From assembly GCF_022869825.1 (NCBI RefSeq), contig NZ_CP094971.1, forward strand, positions 745,501 through 809,500: DNA of 64,000 nt, given 5' to 3'. This document shows positions 55,162-64,000 of the stretch, piece after piece. Below the pieces are notes generated by a model. It worked only from the letters and a program-made list of their open reading frames with translations, had not been told where the DNA came from and made no database searches. The DNA is from Clostridium sp. BJN0001. GTDB lineage: Bacteria > Bacillota > Clostridia > Clostridiales > Clostridiaceae. The translations under genes and the position numbers were made by a program. The first letter of the stretch is position 1; each line of letters opens with the position of its first letter.

Positions 55162-57189
55162 ATGAATTTACTATTTATTCCTATCATTATAGGTGTAATA
55201 GCAATGGTTGTTGTAGCATTTATTTCTCTAGGTATCTTGAAGAAAAATGCAGGTGACGAAAGAATGAAGGAAGTATCTTCATATATTGAGGAAGGGGCAC
55301 TTGCTTTTTTAAAGAAAGAATATTCGTATCTTATTATTTTTATTGCAGTTGTAGCAGTTTGCATACTTATATTTTTAAGCTGGAAAACAGCTATAGCATT
55401 TGTTTTTGGAGCTGCTTTTTCAATATCAGCTGGATTTATAGGAATGAGAATTGCCGTAAAATCTAATGTTAGGACAGCAGAAGCTGCAAAAAGCGGAATA
55501 TCAGATGCACTTTCAATTGCATTTTCTGGTGGTACTGTTATGGGACTTTCAGTTGCAGGGCTTGGACTTATAGGCCTTGGAATATTCTCTATTGCATTTA
55601 ATTTAAATGCTGAATATATTACAGGATTTGGTCTTGGAGCTTCTTCAATTGCATTATTTGCAAGAGTTGGAGGAGGAATATATACAAAGGCTGCTGATGT
55701 TGGAGCTGACCTTGTTGGAAAAGTCGAAGCTGGAATACCAGAAGACGATCCTAGAAATCCTGCAGTAATTGCAGATAATGTTGGAGATAATGTTGGTGAT
55801 GTTGCAGGTATGGGAGCAGATCTTTTTGAATCATATGTAGGCTCAATTATATCAGCTATAACTTTAGGGGGAGTTTTAGTTAAAACATTTGGAAATAATA
55901 TTGTTACATTTCCACTTATTTTATCTGCAATAGGTATTATATCGTCACTAATAGGAATTATTTTTGTGAAGACATATAAGGGAGATAATCCTCAAAAAGC
56001 ATTAAATATGGGAAGTGCTGTTTCGGGTGGATTAGTTGTTATATTTGGATTTATAGCATGTAGAACTTTATTAAATGATGCAAAATTATTTATACCGGTA
56101 ATTGCAGGTCTTGTAGTAGGATTATTAATTGGAAAACTTACAGAAGTTTATACTTCATCAGATTATAAATCAGTAAAATCAATTGCAGATGAATCTAAAA
56201 CAGGTGCTGCAACAAATATTATTGCAGGTCTTTCAGTTGGAATGAAATCAACAGTTATGCCTATAATATTAATAGCAGTAGGAATATTAATTTCTTATTT
56301 TTCAGTAGGTGGAGCATCAAATGTTGATATTGGTCTTTATGGAATAGCTTTATCTGCAGTTGGTATGCTTGCCACAACAGCAATAACAGTTGCAGTTGAT
56401 GCATATGGACCTATATCAGATAATGCAGGTGGAATAGCAGAAATGTGTGGCCTTGATGAAGGTGTTAGAGATATAACAGATAAACTTGATTCTGTTGGAA
56501 ATACAACAGCTGCAATAGGAAAAGGATTTGCAATAGGTTCAGCAGCACTTACAGCTCTTGCACTTTTTGCATCTTATGCACAGACAGTTAATTTATCTCA
56601 GATAAATCTTTTAAATCCTTTAACATTAGTTGGAATATTAATAGGAGGAATGCTTCCATTTTTATTTGGAGCTCTTACAATGCAGGCAGTAGGAAAAGCT
56701 GCAGCACAGATGGTTGAAGAAGTAAGAAGACAGTTTAAAGAGAAAAAAGGGATACTTGAAGGAAAAGAAAAACCAGATTATTCTAAATGTGTTTCTATAT
56801 CTACAAATGCAGCATTAAGAAAGATGATTCTACCTGGAATACTTGCAATATTAGTTCCAATATGTACAGGCTTACTTTTAGGAACTGAAGCATTAGCAGG
56901 ACTTATAGGTGGAGGAGTTGTTACAGGTGTTCTTCTTGCAATAATGATGGCAAATGCAGGAGGTGCATGGGATAATGCTAAGAAATATATTGAAACAGGA
57001 GTAAATGGAGGAAAAGGTAGTGAACCTCATAAGGCAGCTGTTGTAGGAGATACAGTAGGAGATCCTTTTAAAGATACTTCAGGTCCATCAATGAATATTT
57101 TAATCAAATTAATGACAATAGTATCAGTTGTATTTGCACCTATTATTGCAAAATATGGTGGAATGCTTTTAGGACTGTTTATGAAATAA
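55162..57189 (+). CDS. hppA: Membrane-bound ion-pumping pyrophosphatase (K+-dependent type)
   Basis: 675-aa protein with about 16 membrane helices that uses PPi hydrolysis to pump H+ and/or Na+. Active-site motifs: [40 protein letters not shown] (split over both), DNAGGIAEM, and the C-terminal [15 protein letters not shown]. In [14 protein letters not shown] the Ala replaces the Lys of K+-independent enzymes, so the K+-dependent class is expected. H+ versus Na+ cannot be settled here. ATG 55162 follows GGGGTGA. With the soluble ppaC at 5689, the cell has two PPi outlets. Confidence 0.95.
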   Translation: MNLLFIPIIIGVIAMVVVAFISLGILKKNAGDERMKEVSSYIEEGALAFLKKEYSYLIIFIAVVAVCILIFLSWKTAIAFVFGAAFSISAGFIGMRIAVKSNVRTAEAAKSGISDALSIAFSGGTVMGLSVAGLGLIGLGIFSIAFNLNAEYITGFGLGASSIALFARVGGGIYTKAADVGADLVGKVEAGIPEDDPRNPAVIADNVGDNVGDVAGMGADLFESYVGSIISAITLGGVLVKTFGNNIVTFPLILSAIGIISSLIGIIFVKTYKGDNPQKALNMGSAVSGGLVVIFGFIACRTLLNDAKLFIPVIAGLVVGLLIGKLTEVYTSSDYKSVKSIADESKTGAATNIIAGLSVGMKSTVMPIILIAVGILISYFSVGGASNVDIGLYGIALSAVGMLATTAITVAVDAYGPISDNAGGIAEMCGLDEGVRDITDKLDSVGNTTAAIGKGFAIGSAALTALALFASYAQTVNLSQINLLNPLTLVGILIGGMLPFLFGALTMQAVGKAAAQMVEEVRRQFKEKKGILEGKEKPDYSKCVSISTNAALRKMILPGILAILVPICTGLLLGTEALAGLIGGGVVTGVLLAIMMANAGGAWDNAKKYIETGVNGGKGSEPHKAAVVGDTVGDPFKDTSGPSMNILIKLMTIVSVVFAPIIAKYGGMLLGLFMK

Positions 57190-57610
57190 CAATCCAAATG
57201 ACAAAGCACAAATGACAAAGGACAAAGAGGGAAGTTTCTGCTCGAATCGCAGAAACGTAGAATTTATAAGCTTTCGCTTCAGGCGAAAGCTTTATTTTTT
57301 TGCGAGAACCTTAATCCAAATGACAAAGGAAAAAGGACAAATGACAAAAATGGTTGTTTCTGCTCAGTCGCAGAAACTAAAATATATGAGCTTTCGCTTC
57401 AGGCGAAAGCTTTATTTTTTGCGTAAAACGCAAAAAAAACCATACGATGAAATTCCGTATGAATTTCCACCTAAATTATCAATTATCCATTATTAATTCT
57501 CAATTGCATAGCATTTCCATCTAAATTGTCAATTAGAATTTATTTCCATATTATTTGTCCATTGTCCTTTAACAATTTGTCCTTTAGCACGTCATTTGTA
57601 CTGTCCTTTG
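57190..57610 (+). repeat. Multi-hairpin intergenic element, copy D (core duplicated)
   Basis: Two tandem cores. First: left arm words (57195-57228), H1 (57234-57256), H2 (57269-57291) with T7. Second: more GGACAAATGACA words (57315-57350), H1 (57355-57376), H2 (57390-57412) with a T-tract, H3 TTTTTTGCG/CGCAAAAAA (57415-57437) with loop TAAAA instead of AGAAT, and H4 (57449-57467). Then ATTATCAATTATCC words, ATTGTCAATTAG, and the right arm (TTTGTCCATTGTCCTTT and TTTGTCCTTT, 57554-57596). The rest to 57747 is the rnr leader with TATAAT at 57640 and a short palindrome GTAGTATATTACTATAC. Confidence 0.85.
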
Positions 57611-57747
57611 TACTAATGTATTATTTTTACGAGAATGGATATAATAAAATTAAGATAAGTATGATTAATTAAGCATTATGTGGTAGTATATTACTATACA
57701 GGAATAATTGTTTTTTGTATTATCTTATTTACAAGGGAGGAATTATT

Positions 57748-59913
57748 ATGGGATTAAAACAGACATTATTACAGTTCATGAGTGAATCAGGTTATAATCC
57801 AATGGATATGGATGAGCTTTGTGCTGTATTTGATATAAAACAAGGTGAATATAATGCATTTAAAAAAGCATTGAGAGTTATGGAACATGAAGGTCTTATA
57901 ACAAAGACAAAGAAAGACAGATATATGATTTCTGATTCTCAAGTAGAAAGTTCTGAGAATTTAGTGCAAGGAAAACTGCAAGTTCACGCAAAAGGATTTG
58001 GATTTTTAATTCCTGATGAAGAAGGAGCTAAGGATGTATTTATTCCAAGTACAGCTATGAGTGATGCTATGAATGGTGATACTGTACAAGTAAAGATAAC
58101 ACGTGAAGATGAAGAAAATAAAAAAAGAGAAGGCGTAGTTATAAATGTACTTGAAAGAAATATTACTAAGGTTGTAGGTCTTTATCAGGACAATAAGAAT
58201 TTTGGATTTGTCGTTCCTGATGATAAACATATATCAAAAGATGTTTATATAGCTAAAAAGAATGTAAATGGCGCAAAAGATGGAGATATAGTAACAGTAA
58301 ATATTACTAAGTGGCCTGAGAGAGATAGAAAGCCTGAAGGAGAAATCGTAGAGATATTAGGTAAAAAGGGAGATAGAGGAATAGACATACTTACAATAAT
58401 AAAAAAGAATGATCTTCCTCTTGAATTTCCTAAAAAAGTTTTAGATTATGCAGAAGGTGTTGAATCTGAAATAAGCAAGGACGAATATAAAAATAGAAGA
58501 GATTTAAGAAACTTAAAGATGGTCACAATAGATGGAGAAGATGCTAAAGATTTAGATGATGCTGTATCTATTGAAAGACTTGATAATGGAAATTTCAAAT
58601 TAGGAGTTCATATTGCTGATGTTTCACATTATGTAAGAGAAAATAATCCTTTAGATAAAGAAGCATTAAAAAGAGCAACATCAGTTTATCTTATAGACAG
58701 AGTTATTCCAATGCTTCCAAAGAGATTATCAAATGGAATATGTTCATTAAATCCTCAGGTTGATAGACTAGCACTTTCTTGTATCATGGAAATAGATAGA
58801 GAAGGAAAAGTTGTTGATCATGATATTACTGAATCAGTAATAAAGACAAATGAGAGAATGACATATACTGCTGTAAATAAAATTTTAAAAGATAATGATA
58901 AAGAGCTTATAGAAAAGTATGATTATCTTTATGATGATTTTAAAGCTATGGAAGAGCTTTGCAGAATATTAAAAGCAAAGAGAGAAAAAAGAGGATCAAT
59001 AGATTTTGAAATTGAAGAATCAAAGATAACTTTAGATGATAATGGAAAGCCTATAGATATAAGACCTTATGAAAGAGAAATAGGAAATAGAATGATAGAG
59101 GAATTTATGCTTGTAGCTAATGAAACAGTAGCTGAGCATATGTACTGGACTGAACTACCATTTGTTTATAGAATTCATGAAGATCCAGATGAAGAGAAAC
59201 TTCAAAAATTCAAAGAATTTATATATAATCTTGGATATACAGTTCATTGGAAAGAAGATATTCATCCAAAGACATTCCAAGAAGTTTTAGAAAAGGTAAA
59301 GGGAAAGAGTGAAGAGACTGTTGTAAATACACTTCTTCTTCGTTCAATGATGCAGGCTAAATATTCACCAACATGTTCAGGGCATTTTGGTCTTGCAGCT
59401 AAATATTACTGCCATTTTACATCTCCAATAAGAAGATATCCTGATCTTCAGATACATAGGATAATAAAAGAATATCTTCATGGTAGTCTTGAAGAAAAAA
59501 GGATTAATAAGCTAAAAAATATAGTAGGTTATGCTGCAAAGCAGTCATCAGAAAGAGAAAGATTAGCACAGGATGCTGAAAGAGAAGTTGATGATTTAAA
59601 GAAGACAGAATTTATGAAAGACAGAATAGGACAGGAATTTGACGGAATAATTTCATCAATAACATCATTTGGAATATTTGTTGAACTTCCAAATACTGTA
59701 GAAGGACTTATTCATGTTACTGATCTTGATGATGATTATTATATATTCGATGAAGCACATCTATGTCTTACAGGAGAAAGATATAAAAAAGTATATAGGC
59801 TTGGACAAAAAATTAAAATTGTATGTGTAAATGTAGATATTCCAAATAGAGAAATTTTCTTTAATATAGCAGGTAAAGAAGAGGAAAAAGAAGAAAAAAC
59901 AGAAGAAAACTAA
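57748..59913 (+). CDS. rnr: Ribonuclease R
   Basis: 721-aa 3'-5' exoribonuclease of the RNase II/R family that degrades structured RNA and tmRNA-tagged messages. Order: winged-helix N-terminus (DMDELCAVFDIKQGEYNAF), two cold-shock domains (KGFGFLIPDEEGAKDVFIP and FGFVVPDDKHISKDVYI), RNB catalytic domain with DGEDAKDLDDAVSIE (metal Asp residues) and FTSPIRRYPDL, then S1 (DGIISSITSFGIFVEL). Acidic C-terminal tail. ATG 57748 after AGGGAGG. Followed by smpB, the usual partner. Confidence 0.95.
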   Translation: MGLKQTLLQFMSESGYNPMDMDELCAVFDIKQGEYNAFKKALRVMEHEGLITKTKKDRYMISDSQVESSENLVQGKLQVHAKGFGFLIPDEEGAKDVFIPSTAMSDAMNGDTVQVKITREDEENKKREGVVINVLERNITKVVGLYQDNKNFGFVVPDDKHISKDVYIAKKNVNGAKDGDIVTVNITKWPERDRKPEGEIVEILGKKGDRGIDILTIIKKNDLPLEFPKKVLDYAEGVESEISKDEYKNRRDLRNLKMVTIDGEDAKDLDDAVSIERLDNGNFKLGVHIADVSHYVRENNPLDKEALKRATSVYLIDRVIPMLPKRLSNGICSLNPQVDRLALSCIMEIDREGKVVDHDITESVIKTNERMTYTAVNKILKDNDKELIEKYDYLYDDFKAMEELCRILKAKREKRGSIDFEIEESKITLDDNGKPIDIRPYEREIGNRMIEEFMLVANETVAEHMYWTELPFVYRIHEDPDEEKLQKFKEFIYNLGYTVHWKEDIHPKTFQEVLEKVKGKSEETVVNTLLLRSMMQAKYSPTCSGHFGLAAKYYCHFTSPIRRYPDLQIHRIIKEYLHGSLEEKRINKLKNIVGYAAKQSSERERLAQDAEREVDDLKKTEFMKDRIGQEFDGIISSITSFGIFVELPNTVEGLIHVTDLDDDYYIFDEAHLCLTGERYKKVYRLGQKIKIVCVNVDIPNREIFFNIAGKEEEKEEKTEEN

Positions 59914-59925
59914 AATATGATTACT

Positions 59926-59965
59926 TACTATCCTATATTATCATGTGGTATAATATAGGATAGTA
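59926..59965. other. Perfect 16-bp stem between rnr and smpB
   Basis: TACTATCCTATATTAT (59926-59941) and its exact inverse (59950-59965), loop CATGTGGT. No T-tract follows, so it is not a standard terminator. The right arm contains TATAAT (59949-59954 range). It could be an RNA processing or stability element, or an operator/promoter for smpB. Confidence 0.75.
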
Positions 59966-59997
59966 TTATTTAGTGAAAAAACAGGCAGGTGAAAAAA

Positions 59998-60465
59998 ATG
60001 GCAAGAAAAAAATTTGCAAATTCATTAGCAGAAAATAGAAAAGCACATCATGAGTATTTTATAGAGGAATCAATAGAAGCTGGAATAGAACTTGTTGGAA
60101 CAGAAGTAAAATCTGTAAGAACAGGAAGAGTAAATTTAAAAGATTGTTATGCAGATGTTTATAATGGAGAAATCTTTATAAAAAATATGCACATAAGTCC
60201 TTATGAGCATGGAAATATATTTAATGTTGATCCTCTAAGGGAGAGAAAACTTTTGCTTCATAAAGAAGAAATAAGAAAACTTGAATCATGTACTTCACAG
60301 GATGGATATACGCTTGTTCCATTATCTTTATATCTTAAAAATGGAAGAGTAAAAGTATCACTTGGTATATGTAAGGGTAAGAAAAATTATGATAAGAGAG
60401 ATACTTTAATTGCAAAAGCTCAGAAAAGAGATATTGATAGAGCTATGAAGGAAAGAAATAGATAA
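59998..60465 (+). CDS. smpB: tmRNA-binding protein SmpB
   Basis: 155-aa protein that carries tmRNA to stalled ribosomes. [19 protein letters not shown], then [19 protein letters not shown] and the C-terminal helix [20 protein letters not shown] are diagnostic. ATG 59998 with GGTGA upstream; GTG 59989 lies in that site. ssrA, often downstream, is not found here. Confidence 0.96.
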   Translation: MARKKFANSLAENRKAHHEYFIEESIEAGIELVGTEVKSVRTGRVNLKDCYADVYNGEIFIKNMHISPYEHGNIFNVDPLRERKLLLHKEEIRKLESCTSQDGYTLVPLSLYLKNGRVKVSLGICKGKKNYDKRDTLIAKAQKRDIDRAMKERNR

Positions 60466-60489
60466 AGGTTATCAGCATAAACAGGAAAT

Positions 60490-60544
60490 GGAGGAAATTT
60501 ATCAAAACGAAATTAAGATTATAATGTTTTGATAAAAAAATACT
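60490..60544 (+). promoter_or_regulatory. Structured leader of the second AEC gene (SD, hairpin, AUG)
   Basis: GGAGG at 60490-60494 is followed by a perfect stem TTATCAAAAC/GTTTTGATAA (60499-60508 with 60526-60535), then AAAAAATACT and the AEC ATG 60545. There is no other ribosome site near that ATG. If the stem folds, GGAGG comes to about 12-14 nt from ATG. A 14-codon upstream ORF also starts at 60488 (ATGGAGGAA) and stops at 60532. Confidence 0.5.
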
Positions 60545-61471
60545 ATGTATTATTTAAATTCTATAATTGCTGTCATGCCTATATTTTTACTTATTATTTT
60601 TGGAATGTATTTATGTAAAATAGGAATTTTTAAAGAAGAACATGGAGCACTTTTATCAAAAATAATAAATTACTGCTCACTTCCTCTTATGATGTTTGCA
60701 GCAATGGTTGATAAATTTACTAAGGAAAAACTCATAAGTGGAGGGATTGATTTTTTAATACCTTTTCTTTCAATAATGATAAGCATACTTATTTCAATAG
60801 TTATATGCAGGGTATTTAATGTAAACAAAAAGCGAAGAGGCATTTTTAAAGCAATGTTCTTTGGTTCTAATACGGTTCTTGTTGGAATACCAATTACTCT
60901 TGCGTTATTTGGAGAAGAAGCACTTCCTTATGCACTTATGTATTATGTTGGAAATACAACTTTATTTTGGACGATAGGTGTATATTTTATAGGAAAAGAT
61001 GGTGACAAAAAACAGACACAAAGCCCGTTAAAGAAAATATTTTCACCACCTCTTTTAGGGTATTTGACAGGTCTTTTGTTTGTTATTTTAGGAATAAAGG
61101 TTCCAGAGTTCATACTTGTAACAGCAAGATATGCAGGTAATCTTACAACACCACTTTCAATGTTTTTCTTAGGAATATCTCTTTATTACTGTGATAAAAA
61201 AGAAATTTCAATAGATAAAGATAATCTTCTTGTATATATAGGCAGATTTATAGTTTCTCCACTTACAGTAATATTAGTTTGCATGTTTATTCCTGCACCT
61301 AGACTTATGAAAAATGTATTTATAATTCAGAGTGCTATGGCGACAATGGTTCAAAGTGCAGTAGTTGCAAAAGAAACAGGTGCAGATTATAAATTCGCAT
61401 CAATAAGTGTTACATTATCTACGGTAATAAGCCTTGTAGTGCTTCCCGTATATTATGTTCTTTTAAATTAA
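60545..61471 (+). CDS. AEC-family (auxin efflux carrier-like) transporter, second
   Basis: 308-aa membrane protein with about ten helices: IIAVMPIFLLIIFGMYL (TM1), LSKIINYCSLPLMMFAAM, GSNTVLVGIPITLALFGEEA, AGNLTTPLSMFFLGISLYYC and the C-terminal QSAMATMVQSAVVAKETGAD. Probable organic-acid carrier; diverged from the 51642 paralogue. The next transcript is controlled by a SAM riboswitch, but this gene is upstream of it. Stops lie just before the ATG, so the start is fixed although its ribosome site is unusual. Confidence 0.88.
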   Translation: MYYLNSIIAVMPIFLLIIFGMYLCKIGIFKEEHGALLSKIINYCSLPLMMFAAMVDKFTKEKLISGGIDFLIPFLSIMISILISIVICRVFNVNKKRRGIFKAMFFGSNTVLVGIPITLALFGEEALPYALMYYVGNTTLFWTIGVYFIGKDGDKKQTQSPLKKIFSPPLLGYLTGLLFVILGIKVPEFILVTARYAGNLTTPLSMFFLGISLYYCDKKEISIDKDNLLVYIGRFIVSPLTVILVCMFIPAPRLMKNVFIIQSAMATMVQSAVVAKETGADYKFASISVTLSTVISLVVLPVYYVLLN

Positions 61472-61487
61472 AAATAATATAATTATA

Positions 61488-61516
61488 TTGACAATATAAT
61501 TATATGAATATATAAT
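61488..61516 (+). promoter_or_regulatory. Consensus promoter of the methionine-uptake operon
   Basis: TTGACA (61488-61493), exactly 17 bp, TATAAT (61511-61516), ~25 bp before the SAM riboswitch. Confidence 0.92.
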
Positions 61517-61539
61517 ATGAAACATAAGTTAATACTTAT

Positions 61540-61690
61540 TATCTTATCAAGAGTGGTGGAGGGACTGGCCCTATGAAACCCGGCAACCGGATATATGTCT
61601 ACGGTGCTAAATCCTGCAGCATAAACAGCTGATAGATGAGAGTAGATTTGGTTTTTGACGCCTGGATTTATTCTCAGGCGTTTATTTTTT
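61540..61690 (+). ncRNA. SAM-I (S-box) riboswitch with terminator
   Basis: All conserved blocks are present: CTTATCAAGAGTGGTGGAGG, GACTGGCCCTATGAAACCCG, GCAACCGG, GGTGCTAAATCCTGCAGC and the closing GATAGATGAGAG. The terminator ACGCCTG/CAGGCGT (61658-61681) ends in TTATTTTTT. In this class SAM binding favours the terminator, so met uptake genes are expressed when SAM is low. Confidence 0.97.
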
Positions 61691-61720
61691 GCTTAAATTT
61701 CTACAAGGGAGGTATACATA

Positions 61721-62683
61721 TTGATAGAAATAAGAAATATAGTAAAAAAATTTGGTACAACTGAAGTTTTAAAGGATATTTCTCTTTCTATAAATGAAGG
61801 AGAAATATATGGAATAATAGGTCATTCAGGAGCTGGAAAGTCGACAGTTTTAAGATGTATAAATGGTCTTGAGACTTATGATGAAGGCAGCGTAAAAGTA
61901 ATGGGTAAGGAAGTATCGTCCTTAAAGGATAAAGAACTTCGAGAATTTAGAAAAGATCTTGGAATGATTTTTCAAAATTTTAATCTTCTTAAAAGGAAAA
62001 CAGTATTTCAGAATATATCACTTCCTCTTGAAGTATGGGGAGTTAATAAGAATGAAATAAATAAGAGAGTTCTTAAGCTTTTAGATCTTGTTGGTCTTAA
62101 AGAAAAAAAGGATAGCAAACCTTCTGCATTAAGCGGTGGTCAAAAGCAGAGAGTTGCAATTGCAAGAGCACTTACTCTAAATCCTAAAATTCTTTTATGT
62201 GATGAAGCGACATCAGCACTTGACCCTAGTACAACAAAAGATATACTTGCTCTTTTATCTAAGATAAACAAGGAGATGGGAATTACTATAGTTATAGTAA
62301 CTCATCAGATGGAAGTTATAAAAGAAGCTTGTGAAAAAGTAGCTTTAATTGATGATGGAAGAATAAAGGCAGAGGGCACCGTTGAAGATGTATTTTTAAA
62401 ACCAGATAAATCACTTAAGAAATTCCTTGGTGAGGATGAAAATATGCTTCCTGAAAAAGGTATAAACATAAAAATATATTTCCCAAGCAATTCTTCAGAA
62501 AATGCACTTATAACAAAAATGGCAAGAGATCTTAATATTGATTTCTCAATAGTATGGGGAAAACTTGAGAAATTTAGAGAAGCAGTTCTTGGAGGTCTTG
62601 TAATAAATATTGAAGAAAAAGATAAACAGATTGTTCTTGATTATCTTAAAGATAAAGATATATTATTGGAGGTGTTATCATAA
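61721..62683 (+). CDS. metN: Methionine ABC transporter ATP-binding protein
   Basis: 320-aa ATPase. Walker A GHSGAGKST (34-42), Q-loop FQNFNLL, signature LSGGQKQR, Walker B ILLCDEATSALDP, H-loop THQME. The last ~80 residues form the NIL/C2 domain (KIYFPSNSSENALITKMA onward) that senses cytosolic methionine. TTG start with AAGGGAGG 8 nt upstream; directly behind the SAM riboswitch. Confidence 0.97.
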   Translation: MIEIRNIVKKFGTTEVLKDISLSINEGEIYGIIGHSGAGKSTVLRCINGLETYDEGSVKVMGKEVSSLKDKELREFRKDLGMIFQNFNLLKRKTVFQNISLPLEVWGVNKNEINKRVLKLLDLVGLKEKKDSKPSALSGGQKQRVAIARALTLNPKILLCDEATSALDPSTTKDILALLSKINKEMGITIVIVTHQMEVIKEACEKVALIDDGRIKAEGTVEDVFLKPDKSLKKFLGEDENMLPEKGINIKIYFPSNSSENALITKMARDLNIDFSIVWGKLEKFREAVLGGLVINIEEKDKQIVLDYLKDKDILLEVLS

Positions 62684-63321
62684 TGAGTAGTATATTAATT
62701 AAAGCAGTTAATGAAACACTTATAATGGTTTTTGCATCAACTTTATTTGCATTAATACTCGGATTTATCCCGGCAATTATTCTTACAGTTACAGCAGATG
62801 ATGGATTAAGACCAAACAAGAAAATATATTCGATTTTAGATTTTATAGTTAATATATTAAGAAGTTTTCCATTTTTAATTTTAATGGTTGTACTTATTCC
62901 ATTTACAAGAATTATTGTTGGAAAATCAATTGGTACTGCAGCGGCAGTAGTTCCACTTACTATAGCTTCAGCACCATTTGTATCAAGAATAATAGAATCA
63001 GCATTAAGAGAAGTTGATAAAGGAGTTATTGAAGCTGCAAAGTCATTTGGAGCAACAGATATGCAGATTATATTTAAGGTTATGCTTAAAGAAGCTATAC
63101 CATCTATAATGTCAGGACTTACTCTTACAATAATAAGTATAGTAGGATATTCAGCAATGGCAGGAACTGTAGGCGGAGGTGGACTTGGTAATGTAGCTAT
63201 AAGTTATGGTTATCAGAGATTCCAGGTAGATATCATGGTAGCAACATGTATCGTTCTTGTAATAATAGTAGAAGCACTTCAGCTTTTAGGAAATTATTTA
63301 TACAATAAATTATCAAAATAA
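62683..63321 (+). CDS. metI: Methionine ABC transporter permease
   Basis: 212-aa membrane protein with five helices. The EAA loop is EAAKSFGATDMQIIFKVMLK; VGYSAMAGTVGGGGLGNVAI is the family signature. It overlaps the metN stop by one base, with GGAGG just before. Confidence 0.97.
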   Translation: MSSILIKAVNETLIMVFASTLFALILGFIPAIILTVTADDGLRPNKKIYSILDFIVNILRSFPFLILMVVLIPFTRIIVGKSIGTAAAVVPLTIASAPFVSRIIESALREVDKGVIEAAKSFGATDMQIIFKVMLKEAIPSIMSGLTLTIISIVGYSAMAGTVGGGGLGNVAISYGYQRFQVDIMVATCIVLVIIVEALQLLGNYLYNKLSK

Positions 63322-63337
63322 ATAGGGGGAATTATAT

Positions 63338-64000
63338 ATGACAAAAAAGAAAGTAATATCAATATTTTTAGCGGGAGTTTTATCATTAGGTCTTATTGGA
63401 TGTGGAGGGGCTGGTTCAGACACTGCATCTAAAGATGATAAGACAATAAAAATAGGAGTAACTCCAAAGCCACATGAGGAAATTGTAAATGTTGCAAAAC
63501 CTCTTTTAGAAAAAGAAGGCTATAAAGTAGAAATAGTTGAGTTTAATGATTATGTTCAGCCTAATACAGCTGTAGATGAAGGATCACTTGATGCAAACTT
63601 CTTCCAGCATAAACCATATTTAGATGAACAGGTAAAGTCAAAAGGACTTGATCTTGTATCAGTTGGAACAGTTCATCTTGAACCAATGGGCTTATTTTCA
63701 AGAAAAATTAAGAGTATTGATGAAATTCAAGATGGAGATTCAATTGCAATTCCAAATGATGCTACTAATGAAGCAAGAGCATTAAGATTACTTGAAAAGA
63801 ATGGACTTATAAAGGTAAAAGAAGGAGAACTTGTTACTCAGAACGATATAATAGAGAATCCAAAAAACATAAAATTTGTTGAAGTTGAAGCTGCTAATGT
63901 TCCTAGAACATTAGATGATGTTCAGGCTGCTGTAATTAATGGTAACTATGCAATTCCAGCAGGATTTGATCCAAGCAAAGATGCAATAGTAATAGAAGAT
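63338..64000 (+). CDS. metQ: Methionine-binding lipoprotein (3' end outside window)
   Basis: 221 codons visible to the window edge with an open frame. Signal peptide with lipobox LIGC (Cys22); IKIGVTPKPHEEIVN and DYVQPNTAVDEGSLDANFFQ are typical NlpA/MetQ sequences. ATG 63338 after TAGGGGGA. A complete protein would be about 270-280 aa. Confidence 0.95.
   Translation, partial: MTKKKVISIFLAGVLSLGLIGCGGAGSDTASKDDKTIKIGVTPKPHEEIVNVAKPLLEKEGYKVEIVEFNDYVQPNTAVDEGSLDANFFQHKPYLDEQVKSKGLDLVSVGTVHLEPMGLFSRKIKSIDEIQDGDSIAIPNDATNEARALRLLEKNGLIKVKEGELVTQNDIIENPKNIKFVEVEAANVPRTLDDVQAAVINGNYAIPAGFDPSKDAIVIED

Noticed and set aside
57212-57496. 94-codon ORF with repeated SFRFRRKLYF phrases
   Set aside because: It is a read-through of the H1/H2 hairpins of repeat copy D; the repeated peptide comes from the duplicated palindromes, with no ribosome site or protein-like composition.
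60466-60544. tmRNA (ssrA) next to smpB
   Set aside because: The gap is under 80 nt and has no tRNA-like ends or tag frame.

Overview
The window is chromosomal DNA of a low-GC, motile Firmicute, most likely Clostridium sensu stricto. The reasons are strong A+T bias, AGA/ATA-rich codons, AGGAGG-type ribosome binding sites, frequent TTG/GTG starts, a flagellar operon with sigma-28, fermentative genes (pyruvate formate-lyase, lactate dehydrogenase), a PdaA-type spore-cortex deacetylase and clostridial RNA regulators. I see no rRNA, tRNA, tmRNA or CRISPR array.

Layout. 1-5316 is the end of a flagellar operon: flhF (partial), flhG, a PilZ protein, fliA/sigD, a membrane HTH-like protein, a 75-codon membrane ORF with a probable ATT start, and two rod genes. 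5689-10056 holds a nucleotide-regulated family II pyrophosphatase and a Ca2+-type P-ATPase. A frameshifted IS3-family element (10276-11645) sits inside a multi-hairpin repeat. Then come pdaA, ychF, a membrane TPR protein with an unknown partner and uppP, and pfk. 19396-25492 is the pyrimidine operon pyrB-I-C-F-K-D-E behind a probable PyrR attenuator. A ZTP riboswitch precedes pflA-pflB. After a DEDDh exonuclease, ldh and asnA, a group IIC intron with its reverse transcriptase lies exactly behind the asnA terminator.

33740-40317 is an accessory catabolic/transport operon: RpiR regulator, M20 N-carbamoyl/allantoate-type amidohydrolase, TrzA/guanine-deaminase-like amidohydrolase, polar amino-acid ABC transporter and a cytidylate-kinase-like protein. 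Its substrate is unknown. Then come birA (minus strand); a phosphodiester-glycosidase / beta-propeller-like / M50 protease group; an M15 peptidase-amidase fusion (minus strand); a dynamin-like GTPase; pepF; gpmI; an AEC transporter; a degenerate kinase-like protein; eno; secG; the membrane pyrophosphatase hppA; rnr; smpB; a second AEC transporter; and a SAM-I riboswitch driving metN-metI-metQ (metQ runs off the end).

The feature that ordinary genes do not explain is a family of modular intergenic elements made of four small hairpins between arms rich in GGACAAATGACA words. Three clear copies and one IS-split copy lie downstream of flgG, the P-ATPase, pfk and hppA. The stems are conserved while loops vary, and at least two stems show paired (compensatory) changes. 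This suggests selection on folded RNA or DNA, and one hairpin looks like a portable terminator. The other candidates for new biology are the hidden flagellar small protein, the intron-flanked catabolic operon, and the TPR/transglutaminase-like pair next to uppP.
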